A stretch of 64,000 nucleotides of DNA from Triticum aestivum (lineage: Eukaryota; Streptophyta; Magnoliopsida; Poales; Poaceae): NCBI RefSeq assembly GCF_018294505.1, contig NC_057811.1:404452790-404516789 (forward strand), in the 5' to 3' direction. The position numbers and the translations under genes were made by a program. Under the pieces are notes generated by a model that searched no databases, was not told the DNA's origin, and saw only the letters and a list, made by a program, of their open reading frames with translations. Position 1 is the stretch's first letter; each line of letters starts with the position of its first letter. Shown here piece by piece: positions 23,131 to 35,200 of this stretch.

Positions 23131-25213
23131 GAAGAAGCGCTCATCCAGTTCCTTCGTGAGAACTGGGACATCTTCCCATGGAAACCTTCTGACATGCCAG
23201 GTGTACCCAGGGAGCTGGCTGAGCACCGTTTGCGAGTCGACCCGAAGGTAAAACCGGTCAAAGAGCATCTCCGGCGGTCCGCCGTCCAGAAGAGAAAGGC
23301 AATTGGCGAAGAAGTAGCTCAACTTCTGGCAGCTGAGTTCATCCGAGAGATTTACCACTCCGAGTCGCTCGCCAATGTCATCATGGTTCCTAAGAAAGAT
23401 GATTCACTCCGCATGTGTATCGACTTCAAGCATATCAACGGGCCTGCCCAAAGGATCACTTCCCTCGCATCGATCAAATAGTCGACTCGACTGCGGGATG
23501 TGAGCGGTTGTCTTTTCTGGATGCATATTCCGGGTACCACCAGATCCGACTGTATGGACCCGATGAAATAAAAACAGCTTTCATCACCCCATTCGGGTGC
23601 TTTTGTTCTGTCACCATGCCTTTTGGTCTCAAGAATGCTGGTGCCACATTCATGCGCACGATACAGAAGTGCCTGCTCACTCAAATCAATCAGAATGTGG
23701 AGGCATATATGGATGACATTATGGTTAAGTCACGTAAAGGTTCCGACCTGCTGACTGATCTTGCTGAAACCTTTGCCAATCTAAGGAGATACGATATCAA
23801 GCTCAATCCGTCGAAGTGTATGTTTGGAGTTTCGGGTGGCAAGTTACTCGGTTTCCTCGTTTCCGAACGTGGGATCGATGCAAACCCAGAGAAGGTTGGT
23901 GCAATTCTCCGAATGAAACGCCCCGTGCGTATACACGACGTTCAGAAGCTTACTGGTTGTTTGGCCGCTTTGATTCAATTCATCTCTCGTCTCAGTGAAA
24001 AGGCACTATCTCTTTACCGACTGATGAAGAAATCTGACAAGTTCGAGTGGACTCCTTAAGCTGACGCAGCGTTTGCAGAGCTCAAAACCCTGCTTTCCAC
24101 CCAGCTGGTGCTTGCTGCCCCAATCAGCAGAGAGACTTTACTGCTTTATATTGCAGCCACTGGACAAGTTGTCAATACAGTACTCACGGTCGATCGGGAA
24201 GAAGAAGGCAAGGCCTACAAGGTTCAGCGCCCAGTATACTATATTTCTGAAGTTTTAACCCCATCCAAGCAAAGATACCCGCATTATCATAAGCTTGTCT
24301 ATGGGATTTACTTGACCACGAAAAAGGTTGCACATTACTTCTCAGACCATTCAATTACAGTCGTCAGCGACGCTCCATTGTCAGAAATATTGAATAACAG
24401 AGATGCAACTGGTCGAGTGGCTAAATGGGCGATTGAACTCCTTCCGCCGGATATCAAGTTTGAGGCAAAGAAAGCAATCAAATCCCAGGCCATAGCAGAT
24501 TTTCTCGTCGAGTGGATTTAACAACAACTGCCGACTCAAGTTCAGTTGGAACATTGAACCATGTTCTTCGATGGGTCCAAGATGTTGAATGGTTCAGGTG
24601 CTGGGGTAGTCCTGGTATCTCCGCGAGGTGACAAGCTCAGTTATGTTCTCCAGATTCACATTGACTCTTCCAACAATGAAGCTGAATATGAGGCACTTAT
24701 GTACGTGTTGCGTATGGCCATTTCACTCGGCGTCCGGCGCCTAATGGTTTACGGCGACTCTTATTTAGTAGTCAATCAAGTGATGAAGGAATGGGACGTC
24801 GGGATTCCAGCTATGACTGGTTATTGCAGTGCAGTGAGAAAGTTGGAAAAGAAGTTTGAGGGGTTAGAACTTCACCATATACCCCGACTGGAAAATCAAG
24901 CAGCCGATGACTTGGCAAAGATAGGTTCCAAGAGGGAGCCCATTCCCAGCAATATGTTTTTGGAGCATGTTCACACACCTTCGGTCCAAGAGGATCCTTT
25001 CACCGAAGAGCCCTCACAGCCTAAGAGCTCCATTGATCGGACTGAAGTTGAAATCCTAGCCGTGGTCGACTTGGTCATGGAGGTTTTGGTCGTCATACCC
25101 GATTGGACAGTGCCATACATTGCATATATTCTCGGGAAGGAACTCCCAGAGGATGAAGAAGAGGCTCGTCAGATCGTCAGTCGATCCAAAGCCTTTACTG
25201 TGATGGGAGGATA
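23131..25213 (+). pseudogene. gypsy-2 reverse transcriptase and RNase H
   Basis: The reverse transcriptase contains MPGVPRELAEH, then a one-base frameshift near 23455, then FLDAYSGYHQIRL, MPFGLKNAGATF and the catalytic YMDD near 23710. FLVSERGI and the connection domain follow. RNase H starts MFFDGSKMLNGSG (catalytic Asp) near 24561, with NNEAEYEAL (Glu) and YGDSYLVVNQ (Asp). Stops at about 24058, 24519 and 24558 fit CAA to TAA and TGG to TGA changes. Ends at TAG 25213-25215. Confidence 0.85.
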
Positions 25214-25215
25214 GC

Positions 25216-25514
25216 TTTACAGAGAGAGTGTCACTGGAGTCAGCCAGAAATGCATCACACCAGAAGAAGGCCGAATGATCCTCAATGATATCCACTCGGG
25301 GACCTGTGGTCACCTTGCGTCCTCTCGGACCATCGTGGCCAAAGCATACCGAGCCGGATTTTACTGGACACATGCCAATGAGATGGCGAAAGAAATAGTC
25401 GACAAGTGTGAAGGCTGTCAGTTCTACTCCAACATGTCCCACAAACATGCTTCAACTTTGAAGACCATCCCACTCGTCTGGCCATTTGTAGTTTGGGGAT
25501 TAGATACGGTCGGA
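25216..25514 (+). pseudogene. gypsy-2 integrase, N-terminal part
   Basis: Contains the HHCC zinc finger (IHSGTCGHLASSR, then KCEGCQFY) and the beginning of the core, WPFVVWGLDTVG with the first catalytic Asp. It ends abruptly at the Athila-2 junction. The rest of the catalytic core, about 110 residues with the second Asp and the Glu, is absent from the window. Confidence 0.85.
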
Positions 25515-25661
25515 TGATACGTCTCCAACGTACCCATCACAAACTCTTATATCCCGCATTACATTATTTGCCATTTGCCCCTCGTCTTCCTCTCCCCCAC
25601 TTCACCCTTGCCGTTTTATTCGCCCTCTCTTTTGCCTCTTTTCGCTCGCCTTTCCCTCGCC

Positions 25662-26246
25662 ATGTCGGAACCAAAAAGAGTTGGGGGTTCTCTCCCGAGC
25701 TTGGACGATCCTTCTATTCTATCTAAACTCATAAATAAAGCTATGGAAAAACCTGCCGGAGTTGTCCATGAGAGTCTTAATAATTTTGATGAAGATGATT
25801 CCGGAATTTTTCGTTATTTACTCAATGAATCTTTGAAAGACGCTTGGGATAGGCTGTTAAGGATCCGGGCTAGCTATGTACCCCAATATCAAATTGAGGT
25901 TTACCTAAAAAGCTTTTATGTTGGGTTGCCCGCTTCGTTCAAACAAGTTTTAGATTCTATTTTTGAAGAGCGTTTTCTTGAAGGGGACCCCATAGATACC
26001 TATGAAAAGATGAAAACTATATTTGGGCACCCCATTAATGAGAAATTTGAATCCACATCTCTTTTGCTCTCCTGCCAAAACGGATCTATCAAAGAAATAA
26101 AAGCTAACCTAGATGCAAATTTCCGCAATGTGCTTAATCTTTCTTCTACCATTAATAGACACGCACTTTATCAAAATAGAAAGATTAATTGCATCGATAA
26201 CAAGTTTTCTCTTTTCTTCCCTAAAACCAAAGATGGCAATACCTAG
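25662..26246 (+). CDS. Athila-2 gag-like protein (194 codons)
   Basis: Open from ATG 25662 to TAG 26246 without a break. Residues near 70-115 (LRIRASYVPQYQIEVYLKSF then YVGLPASFKQVLDSIFEERF) resemble the retrotransposon gag pattern of Athila elements, where a tube-shaped 'Q.FY.GL......LD' segment follows a helical part. No zinc knuckle, protease or pol follows, so the protein could at most bind its own RNA or the shell of a helper element. Shorter than normal gag. The start is supported by the pyrimidine-rich leader just upstream. Confidence 0.5.
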   Translation: MSEPKRVGGSLPSLDDPSILSKLINKAMEKPAGVVHESLNNFDEDDSGIFRYLLNESLKDAWDRLLRIRASYVPQYQIEVYLKSFYVGLPASFKQVLDSIFEERFLEGDPIDTYEKMKTIFGHPINEKFESTSLLLSCQNGSIKEIKANLDANFRNVLNLSSTINRHALYQNRKINCIDNKFSLFFPKTKDGNT

Positions 26247-26913
26247 ATCTATCCTTGCTTTTATGCCTAGCTAGGGGCGTTAAACGATAGCACTTGTTGG
26301 GAGGCAACCCAATTTTATTTTTAGTTTTTTTGCTTTTTGCTTCTGTTTAGGAATAAATCTTTGATCTAGCCTCTGGTTAGATTTGTTTTTATGTTTTAAT
26401 TAGTTTTTGTGCCAAGTTAAACCTATAGGATCTTCTTGGATGATAGTTATTTGATCTTGCTGAAAATTCCAGAAACTTTCTGTTCACGAAAATAATTGTT
26501 AAAAATCACGAGAACGTGCTAAAATATTGATTACCATTGCTTATGATCAATAAACAAATTGTATAGGTCGTCCTATTTTTGCTGAATTTTTTGAGTTCCA
26601 GAAGTTTGCGTTAGTTACAGATTACTACAGACTATTCTGTTTTTGACAGATTCTGTTTTCGTGTGTTCTTTGCTTATTTTGATGAATCTATGGCTAATAA
26701 AATAGTTTATAAACCATAGAGAAGTTGGAATACATTAGGTTTAACACCAATATAAAAAAAGAATGAGTTCATTACAGTACCTTGAAGTGGTGTTTTGTTT
26801 TCTTTCGCTAACGGAGCTCACGAGATTTTCTATTAAGTTTTGTGTTGTGAAGTTTTCAAGTTTTGGGTAAAAGATTTGATGGATTATGGAACAAGGAGTG
26901 GCAAGATCCTAAG
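26247..26913. other. Athila-2 internal non-coding stretch
   Basis: Starts with GCACTTGTTGGGAGGCAA, the counterpart of 14880 in Athila-1, and repeats the TTTGACAGATTCTGTTTT word. No coding frame. Confidence 0.5.
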
Positions 26914-26994
26914 CTTGGGTATTCCCATGGTACCCCAAGATAATCTAAGGACACCAAAAAGCCAAAGCATGGGGATGCCCCGGAAGGCATCCCC
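26914..26994 (+). repeat. Twin-hairpin motif, Athila-2 copy
   Basis: The first hairpin is 26914-26939 (CTTGGGTA...TACCCCAAG). The second is 26971-26994 with the perfect stem GGGGATGCC / GGCATCCCC and loop CCGGAA, identical to copy b of Athila-1. Confidence 0.75.
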
Positions 26995-29040
26995 TCTTTC
27001 GTCTACTTCCATCGGTAACTTTACTTGGAGCTATATTTTTATTCACCACATGATAAGTGTTTTGCTTGGAGCGTCTTGTATGATTTGAGTCTTTGCTTTT
27101 TAGTTTACCACAATCATCTTTTCTGTACACACCTTTTGAGAGAGACACACATGATTCGGAATTTATTAGAATACTCTATGTGCTTCACTTATATCTTTTG
27201 AGCTATATAGTTTTTGCTCTAGTGCTTCACTTATATCTTTTAGAGCACGGCGGTGGATTTGTTTTATAGAAACTATTATTCTCTCATGCTTCACTTATAT
27301 TATTTTGAGAGTCTCAAACAACATGGTAATTTTCTTAAGTAGGAAAATTAATCCTAATATGCTAGGTATTCAAAACTAGTAAAAAACTTTCTTATGAGTG
27401 TGCTGAATACTAAGAGAAGTTTGATGCTTGATGATTGTTTTGAGATATGGAGGTAGTGATATTAAAGTTGTGCTAGTTGAGTAGTTGTGAAATTGAGAAA
27501 TACTTGTGTTAAAGTTTGCAAGTCACGTAGCATGCACGTATGGTAAACGTTATGTAACAAATTTGAAACAGGAGGTGTTCTTTGATTGTCTTCCTTATGA
27601 GTGGCAGTCGGGGACGAGCGATGATCTTTTCCTACCAATCTATCCCCCTAGGAGCATGCGCGTAGAGCTTGGTTTTTGATGACTTGTAGATTTTTGCAAT
27701 AAGCATGTGAGTTCTTTATGACTAATGTTATGTCCATGGATTATATGCACTCTTACCCTTCCATCATTGCTCGCCTCTTCGGTACCGTGCATTGCCCTTT
27801 CTCACATTGAGAGTTGGTGCAAACTTCGCCGGTGCATCCAAACCCCGTGATATGATACGCTCTTTCACACATAAACCTCCTTATATCTTTCTCAAAACAG
27901 CGACCATACCTACCTATTATGGCATTTCCATAGCCATTCCGAGATATATTGCCATGCAACTTTCCACCGTTACGTTTGGCATGACACGTTCATCATTGTC
28001 ATATTGCTTTGCATGATCATGTAGTTGACATCATATTTGTGGCAAAGCCACCGTTCATAATTTTTCATACATGTCACTCTTGATTCATTGTTATCCCGGT
28101 ATACCGCCGGAAGCATAAATATAGTCATACTTTGTTCTAGTATCGAGTTGTAATCATTGAGTTGTAAATAAATAGAAGTGTGATGATCATCATTCATCGA
28201 GCATTGTCCCAAAAAAAAGAAGAAAGGCCAAATAAAAAAAGAAGGCCCAAAAAAATAAAAAAGGGACAATGCTACTATCCTTTTTTCCGCACTTGTGCTT
28301 CAAAGTAGCACCATGATTTTCATGATAGAGAGTCTCTTGTTTCGTCACTTTCATATACTAGTGGGAATTTTTCATTATAAAACTTGGCTTGTATATTCCA
28401 ACAATGGGCTTCCTCAAATGCCCTAGGTCTTTGTGAGCAAGCAAGTTGGATGCACACCCACTTAGTTTCTTTTGTTGAGCTTTCATGCATTTATAGCTCT
28501 AGTGCATCCATTGCATGGCAATCCATACTCCTTGCATTAACATAAATAGATGGGCATCTCCATAGCCCGTTGATTAGCCGCGTTGATGTGAGACTTTCTC
28601 CTTTTTTGTCTTCTCCACATAACCCCCATCATTATATTCTATTCCACCCATAGTGCTATATCCATGGCTCACGCTCATGTATTGCGTGAAGGTTGAAAAA
28701 GTTTGAGATTACTAAAGTATGAAACAATTGCTTGGCTTGTCATCGGGGTTGTGCATGATGAGCGCATTCTTGCGTGACGAAAATGGAGCATGACTAAACT
28801 ATATGATTTCGTAGGGATGAACTTTCTTTGGCCATGTTATTTTGAGAAGACATAATTGCTTAGTTAGTATGCTTGAAGTATTATTGCTTTTATGTCAATA
28901 TTAAACTTTTATGTCAAATCTTTCGGATCTGAATATTCATACCACAATTAAGAGAGTTACATTAAAAAATTATGCCAAGTAGCATTCCGCATCAAAAAAT
29001 TCTGTTTTTATCATTTACCTACTCGAGGACGAGCAGGAAT
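26995..29040. other. Athila-2 3' non-coding region with a 10-bp inverted repeat
   Basis: Mostly non-coding. Contains the CTTCACTTATATCTTTT repeats (27180-27310). At 28201-28272 a perfect inverted repeat GCATTGTCCC / GGGACAATGC encloses 52 nearly all-purine bases. No gene seen. Confidence 0.6.
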
Positions 29041-29056
29041 TAAGCTTGGGGATGCT

Positions 29057-30540
29057 TGATACGTCTCCAACGTATCTATAATTTTTGATTGCTTCATGCT
29101 ATATTATATTCTGTTTTGGATGATTATTGGGCTTTGTTATACACGTTGATATTATTTTTGGGACTAACCTATTAACCGGAGGCCAGGCCCAAATTGTTGT
29201 TTTTTGCCCATTTCAGAGTTTCGCAGAAAAATAATATCAAACGGAGTCCAAACGGAATGAAACCTTCTGGAATGTGATTTTTGGAACAAACATGATCCAG
29301 AGGACTTGGACCCTACGTCAAGACATCAACCAGGAGGGCACGAGGTAGGGGGCACGCCTACCCCCTGGGCGCGCCCTCCACCCTCGTGGGGCCCATGTTG
29401 CTCCATCGACATACTTCTTCCTCCTATATATACCTACGTACCCCCAAACCAACAGAAGCATCCACGAACACCTAATTCCACCGCCGCAACCTTTTGTACC
29501 CGTGAGATCCCATCTTGGGGCCTTTTTCGACGTCCTGCCGGAGGGGGCATTGATCACGAAGGGCTTCTACATCAACACCATAGCCTCTCCGATGATGTGT
29601 GAGTAGTTTACCTCAGACCTTCGGGTCCATAGCCTCTCTCTCTTTGGATCTCAATACAAAGTTCTCCACGATTCTCGTGGAGATCTATTCGATGTAATCT
29701 TCTTTTGCGGTGTGTTTGTTGAGACCGATGAATTGTGGGTTTATGATCAAGTTTATCTATGAATAATATTTGAATCTCCTCTGAATTCTTTTATGTATGA
29801 TTGGTTATCTTTGCAAGTCTCTTCGAATTATCATTTTAGTTTGGCCTACTAGATTGATATTTCTTGCAATGGGAGAAGTGCTTAGCTTTGGGTTCAATCT
29901 TGCGGTGTCCTTTCCCAGTGACAGTAGGGGCAGCAAGGCACGTATTGTATTGTTGCCATCGAGGATAACAAGATGGGGTTTATATCATGTTGCATGAGTT
30001 TATCCCTCTACATCATGTCATCTTACTTAAAGCGTTACTCTGTTCTTTTGAACTTAATACTCTAGATGAATGCTGGATAGCGGTCGATGTGTGGAGTAAT
30101 AGTAGTAGATGCAGGCAGGAGTCGGTCTACTTGTCGCGGACGTGATGCCTATATACATGATCATACCTAGATGTTCTCATAACTATGCTCAATTCTATCA
30201 ATTGCTCAATAGTAATTTATTCACCCACCGTAATACTTATGCTCTTGAGAGAAGCCACTAGTGAAACCTATGGCCCCCGGGTCTATTTTCCATCATATTA
30301 ATCTCCCGACAACAAGCTATTTCTGGCACAGTTTATTTTCAATCTTTACTTTTAATCTTTATCATAAAAATACCAAATATATTATCTTATCATATCTCAC
30401 TTTCGTAAGTGACCGTGAAGGGATTGACAACCCATTTATTGCGTTGGTTGCGAGGTTTATATTTGTTTGTGTAGGTGCGAGGGACTTGGGCGTGGCCTCC
30501 TACTGGATTGATACATTGGTTCTCAAAAACTGAGGGAAAT
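29057..30540 (+). repeat. Athila-2 3' LTR, end missing
   Basis: Starts TGATACGTCTCCAACG directly after TTAAGCTTGGGGATGCT. Runs about 1.48 kb and stops after CTCAAAAACTGAGGGAAA without a CA end, joining gypsy-2 integrase. TATATATACC near 29425 is the likely promoter. Confidence 0.8.
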
Positions 30541-31074
30541 ACATTGATCAAAGGGCTGAAACCCCGATTGATGTGTGACCTCAAACATGCAGCAGGTGCT
30601 TGGGTGGATGAGCTACCGTCAGTACTTTGGGGATTGAGAACAACTCCAAATCGGTCGACTGGTCGAACTCCGTTCTTCCTAGTCTACGGGGCTGAAGCTG
30701 TGCTTCCGAGTGACTTGCTTCACAATGCACCCCGAGTGGAACTTTTCTCGGAAGCCGAAGCAGAACAGGCTCGACAAGATGTTGTTGATCTTTTGGAAGA
30801 GGAAAGAGAGATGGCCCTAATCCGGTCGACCATTTATCAGCAAGACCTTCGTCGATTCCACACTAGAAACATGAGAGGTCGAGCATTTCAAGAAGGAGAC
30901 CTGGTTCTCTGAGTGGATCAGCAACGGCCACGCAAGCTTGCCCCCGCCTGGGAAGGCCCCTTCATCATCACCAAGGTGCTCCACAATGGAGCGTATCACC
31001 TCTACAATGTGGAGCACAATAAAGACGAGTCGCACGCTTGGAATGCGGAGTTGCTCCGTCGTTTTTATACTTAA
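30541..31074 (+). pseudogene. gypsy-2 integrase, C-terminal part
   Basis: Resumes with LIKGLKPRLM, just after the position of the catalytic Glu helix. Contains PSVLWGLRTTPNRSTGRTPF and FFLVYGAEAVLPSDL, and ends in the chromo-like tail (WEGPFIITKVL, then NAELLRRFYT and TAA at 31072-31074). A TGA at about 30910 fits CGA to TGA. Compared with gypsy-4, about 110 residues of core are lost at the Athila-2 junction. Confidence 0.85.
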
Positions 31075-31189
31075 GTACTCAGACTATTGAGATGTAATAA
31101 GAAATACCTTTTTAGTTTGTTTATCAAAGACACAGTTTTACAGTCTTCTAAATGATTGTTGTCGATTATACATGTGTTTGAAATCCCCC

Positions 31190-31850
31190 AGTGTGTGGCT
31201 TAGTTGCGAATCCGTTTCGCCTAAGTTTGAAAAAATCCTACCGAGTGAAGAGCAAGCCTCTCACTCGGGGGCTTAGCTGCGAATCCGCTTCACCTAAGTT
31301 TGAAAAATCCCACCGAGTGAAGAGCAACCCTCTCATTCGGGGGCTTAGCTATGAATCCGCTTCGCCTAAGTTTGAAAAATCCCACCGAGTGAAGAGCAAC
31401 CCTCTCACTCAGGGGCTTAGCTGCAGTTCAGTACTCGCCTAAGTTTGAAAAATCCCACCGAGTGAAGAGCAACCCTCTCACTCGGGGGCTTATCTGCAAT
31501 TCAGTACTCGCCTAAGTTTGAAAAATCCCACCGAGTGAAGAGCAACCCTCTCACTCGGGGGCTTAGCTACAGTCCAGTACTCGCCTAAGTTTGCAAAATC
31601 CCACCGAGCGAAGAGCAACCCTCTCACTCGGGGGCTTAGCTGCAGTTCTGTACTCGCCTAAGTTTGAAAAATCCCACCGAGTGAAGAGCAACCCTCCCAC
31701 TCGGGGGCTTAGCCGCAGTCGAGTACTCGCCTAAGTTTGAAAAATCCCACCGAATGAAGAGCAACCCTCTCACTCGGAGGCTTAGCTGCAGTCCAGTACT
31801 CGTCTAAGTTTGAAATACGCTCCGAGTGAAAAACGATTTTCTCGCTCGGG
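31190..31850 (+). repeat. 73-bp tandem array, nine copies, PPT-like core
   Basis: CCTAAGTTTGA occurs at 31220, 31293, 31365, 31438, 31511, 31584, 31657 and 31730 and as a variant at 31803, a steady 73-bp step. Each unit contains CTCGGGGGCTTAGC, close to the element's polypurine tract TTTGGGGGCTAA (36486-36497). Lies just after pol, on the pol-sense strand. Copies differ by a few bases each. Confidence 0.9.
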
Positions 31851-31861
31851 AACTTGGCCAC

Positions 31862-32025
31862 ACGCTCCGTCCTAATCCGCAAGGACGACGAGATGCAGGT
31901 TAACTGCGACCTTCTCCTCAGAGCTGCACCATAAATACAATGCGCGCTCCATCCCAGTCCGCAAGGATAACGAGGTGCAGGTCGACCGCGACCTTCTCCT
32001 CAGAGCTGCATCTCAAATACAAAGA
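31862..32025 (+). repeat. 82-bp direct duplication
   Basis: CGCTCC(G/A)TCC..AATCCGCAAGGA-type sequence followed by GCGACCTTCTCCTCAGAGCTGC occurs twice, 82 bp apart (from 31862 and 31944). Flanks the end of the 73-bp array. Confidence 0.75.
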
Positions 32026-32220
32026 CTGCTTCGAGTGAAGAAACAAGTCCCACTCAAAGGCAAACACAAGCATATTCAAAGAAAGGCTAAGTTTAAGATA
32101 AATCCCACGAGTTTCCAGACCACGGATTAAAGTACTCGGGCATCAGGACCGAAGGAGTTTAACGGTTACAAAAACCACTCGGCATACCGAGGCAAATTTA
32201 ATCGGATCATAAAAGTTTGT

Positions 32221-35200
32221 TCACTCCGCAGGAGGAGGACTGGCAGGCTCGACAAACTCGTCCAGGTCGATTCCATCTGCAATTCGAGTGGCGGCAGCAA
32301 TAAAAGTCTCCATGAAGGAATGGAAGTCAAGCCTCTTGATCGCCGCTAGCTTATCTTCTCTGGCTTCCTTGCAGTGGACGCGAACCAGAGACAATGCAAC
32401 ATCAGCGCCACACCGGGCAGAAGACTTCTTCCATTCTTGCACTCGACCGGGGATCTCATTGAGTCGAGTCATCAGAGACTCGAGGTCATTTTGGAGCATC
32501 GCCCTTGGCCAGAGCGCTCCGTCGATTTGCAAAACCGCAACCTTCAGCCGAGCTAGATAGTCAACGACGCCAGCAACACGGGATTCCAGTCGGAGCACGT
32601 TCATGGCAGCTTCGTCCTTAACAGGAGAGAGGATGGGGTCCAAGCTTGTTTCAATTCGTCCAGTCTCTTCCTCGAAGTTCTGGCAGAATTCTGCACACAC
32701 AATAAAATGATGGGTCAACAACTATGTAACGAGTCGACAACAACAAGTCAGTCAGACAAGGAAAAGCACCTTCAAGCATAACGAACAACTTCTTGGCAAG
32801 CCCTCCCAGATAATTCTCCAGCTCGTCTCTCTTGCGGGCGATGTCTTCCATTTTGTCGGTCAGGTTTCTTTTGTCCCTCTTCAGTCGAGTCGCCTCCTTA
32901 TTGGCTTCATCAAGAGCAGCCTTTAGCTTGGTGTTCTCTTCTTCCAGTTTACCGAATGAGGCCAGCTTCTGGTCGGCGAGTGTAGTTTTCTCTTCTGCTG
33001 TTTTCTGTGCGGCTGCAAGCTCCAGATCCTTCTGCGCCAATGCCTGGTTCATCATTTCTGAAAGAGATAACACTTGGTTCAGAGGAAGGAAATAACACTC
33101 AGTTCAAAAAAGAGTTAGTCAGCAAGTTTTTCATACCAACAGCATCATCCTTAGCCTTCTGCAAATTCATCTTGGCTAACTCCAGATCAAGATTGAGCTG
33201 GATCTGCTTCTGCTCCAAGTCAGGAAACCGAGCTCCAAATTCACAAGATTTCTATGGTTAGGGGATAATTAGTCGACAGACATGAAGATTGGTTGTTTCT
33301 GAGCAATAGAGTGACAAATTCAAAAAGTTCTAAGACTACTACCGAATCAAACATCCAACAGTAGTCTCGGGGACTACACCCAGTGGGTGCACTTAGCGTG
33401 CCCCCACTGGTCCAGTTTCCACTCGACATGGTCCGACCAGGCCGAATAAAACAAAGAAGAAGGAAGAAAGTTGTTCTCAGACCACAATCGACTTCCCGCA
33501 GTCGACTACGGTCTCGAGGACTACACCCAGTGGGTGCACTCAGCGTGCCCCCACTGGTTCAGGTTCCACTCGACGTGATTCGTTCAGACCGAGTGAGAAA
33601 GTTCTAATTCTCAGACCATAGCCGACTGCCCGCAAGCAACTATGGTCTCGAGGACTACACCCAGTGGGTGCACTCATCGTGCCCCCACTGGTTCAAAGAC
33701 TCAATCGACACAACCTAGTCGACTCAAGAAGCAAAACTATTCGGCAGAAATTTAAAACACCCAGTGGGTGTACAGATGCAAAAGTATAGACTGACAGATA
33801 GATGCACAAGAAAAGTTTTCAGGTAGCATATCCTAACAGAACAAGCGACAAGCTAAAGGATTAGTCGGAAATCAATCAACCTGTACGTTGGTCTGAAGAG
33901 CTGAGCTGGCGTCATAAGCAGCTTGACTAGCCTCCCGAACCACTTTCATCTGCTCCATCATGATGCCTGCCTGGCGTATAGCTTCCTTGGTAGCACCCAC
34001 TTGGTCCTCTGGGACGTGATGCGTAGTGAAGAGTGAAGATGGTGGATTAGCTAGAATCTGTGCAGTCGACGCTGAGGGTTGGGCACTCGACAATGGTACG
34101 GCAAAAGTCAAAGAAGCCCGGTTGGCATCACCGGTCTCCTGGATCACCGGTTCCGTCACCGGCGTCGACTGAGGCGCCTTGCCAGTTGATGTTTTCTTGC
34201 TCCTCCTTCCCATGGGCCTCAGCAGCACATCCTCGTCGTCTGGAAGATCAATGACATTGGGAGGAGCTGCAAAAGAATCAATCGCCAGAGTTCAGTCGAC
34301 CAACAAAATGGCTGAGAAAGTAGAGACAAGATTACAAAAGTCATACCTGGATTAGAGGTGACTGTGGCTTCCATTTCCTCGTCTTCATCTCTGTAAACAG
34401 AAGTCCCAGAGGTAGCAGCACTGCAATCTCAAATTTCAGTCGGTCAGATCTTCCGAAATGAGTCGACCAAAGAGCAATTCATGCCAAACTAAGAAATCGA
34501 GTCCAACTATTACCCGGACGCAATGGGAACAGCCACTTTGATCTTGGGCAAGGCCTTCCGAGGTTTTGACGGCGTAGCTTTGGATTGCTTCGGGGCCTTC
34601 TCAGTCGACGCTGGAGAGGACGTACGAGGGCGCTTCGAGGTCTGACCACTCCGCGCAGTCGCTTTGCCACGGATACTTGCTGGGTCATGGATCTGCTTGG
34701 ATCGCCTTTCGGTGCGAGGTGGTGAGTCGACTTCTTCGCCGTCGCCAGAGTCATCGCTTTCATCGTCTTCTCCTCCGTCAGAGTGCCACTCGCTGCTTTC
34801 ACCTCCGCTCGCCTCCCCTTCCGGCTCCTGCTCCTGCTCTCTGTGGGGCATCGAGTACGTCTCAGTATAAATCTGCAAGACATAGAGTCGACTGGATGTC
34901 AGTTGGTTCCAAAAGAAATCACATGTCAGAACCAAAAGACACTCGGGAGAAAAGAGTCAGACCTTGTCTGGTTCATTAGTGCTGTCGAATGGAGGAACTC
35001 TCCTAGACCCACTGGGGTTGTCCTTATTGCCGGTGATGCCCTGCAACCACTGTGCCACCGTCTCCTCATCGATTTCTTCCGGGTGGATCCGAGTGCTGTC
35101 TTCAACGCCCGAGTACAACCACATTGGATGATCGCGAGCTTGGAGTGGCTGGATACATCGTTTGAGAAACACCTCTAGCAAATCCATGCCGGTCACACCG

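Larger units (their letters stand above)
25515..30540 (+). mobile_element. Athila-2: damaged non-autonomous Athila-like element inside gypsy-2
   Basis: Begins with only about 20 bases of LTR start (TGATACGTCTCCAACGTA) and then jumps straight to an internal leader. Has a gag-like frame, the non-coding architecture of Athila-1, a polypurine tract at 29041-29055 and most of a 3' LTR (29057 to about 30540) that lacks its end. On the right, gypsy-2 integrase resumes about 340 bp later in its gene than it stopped. So at least two deletions occurred, one removing nearly the whole 5' LTR and one spanning the right junction. Confidence 0.8.

Noticed and set aside
31190..31850. 73-bp array as a CRISPR array or centromeric satellite
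   Set aside because: Plant retroelement context, whole units repeated without unique spacers, only nine copies.
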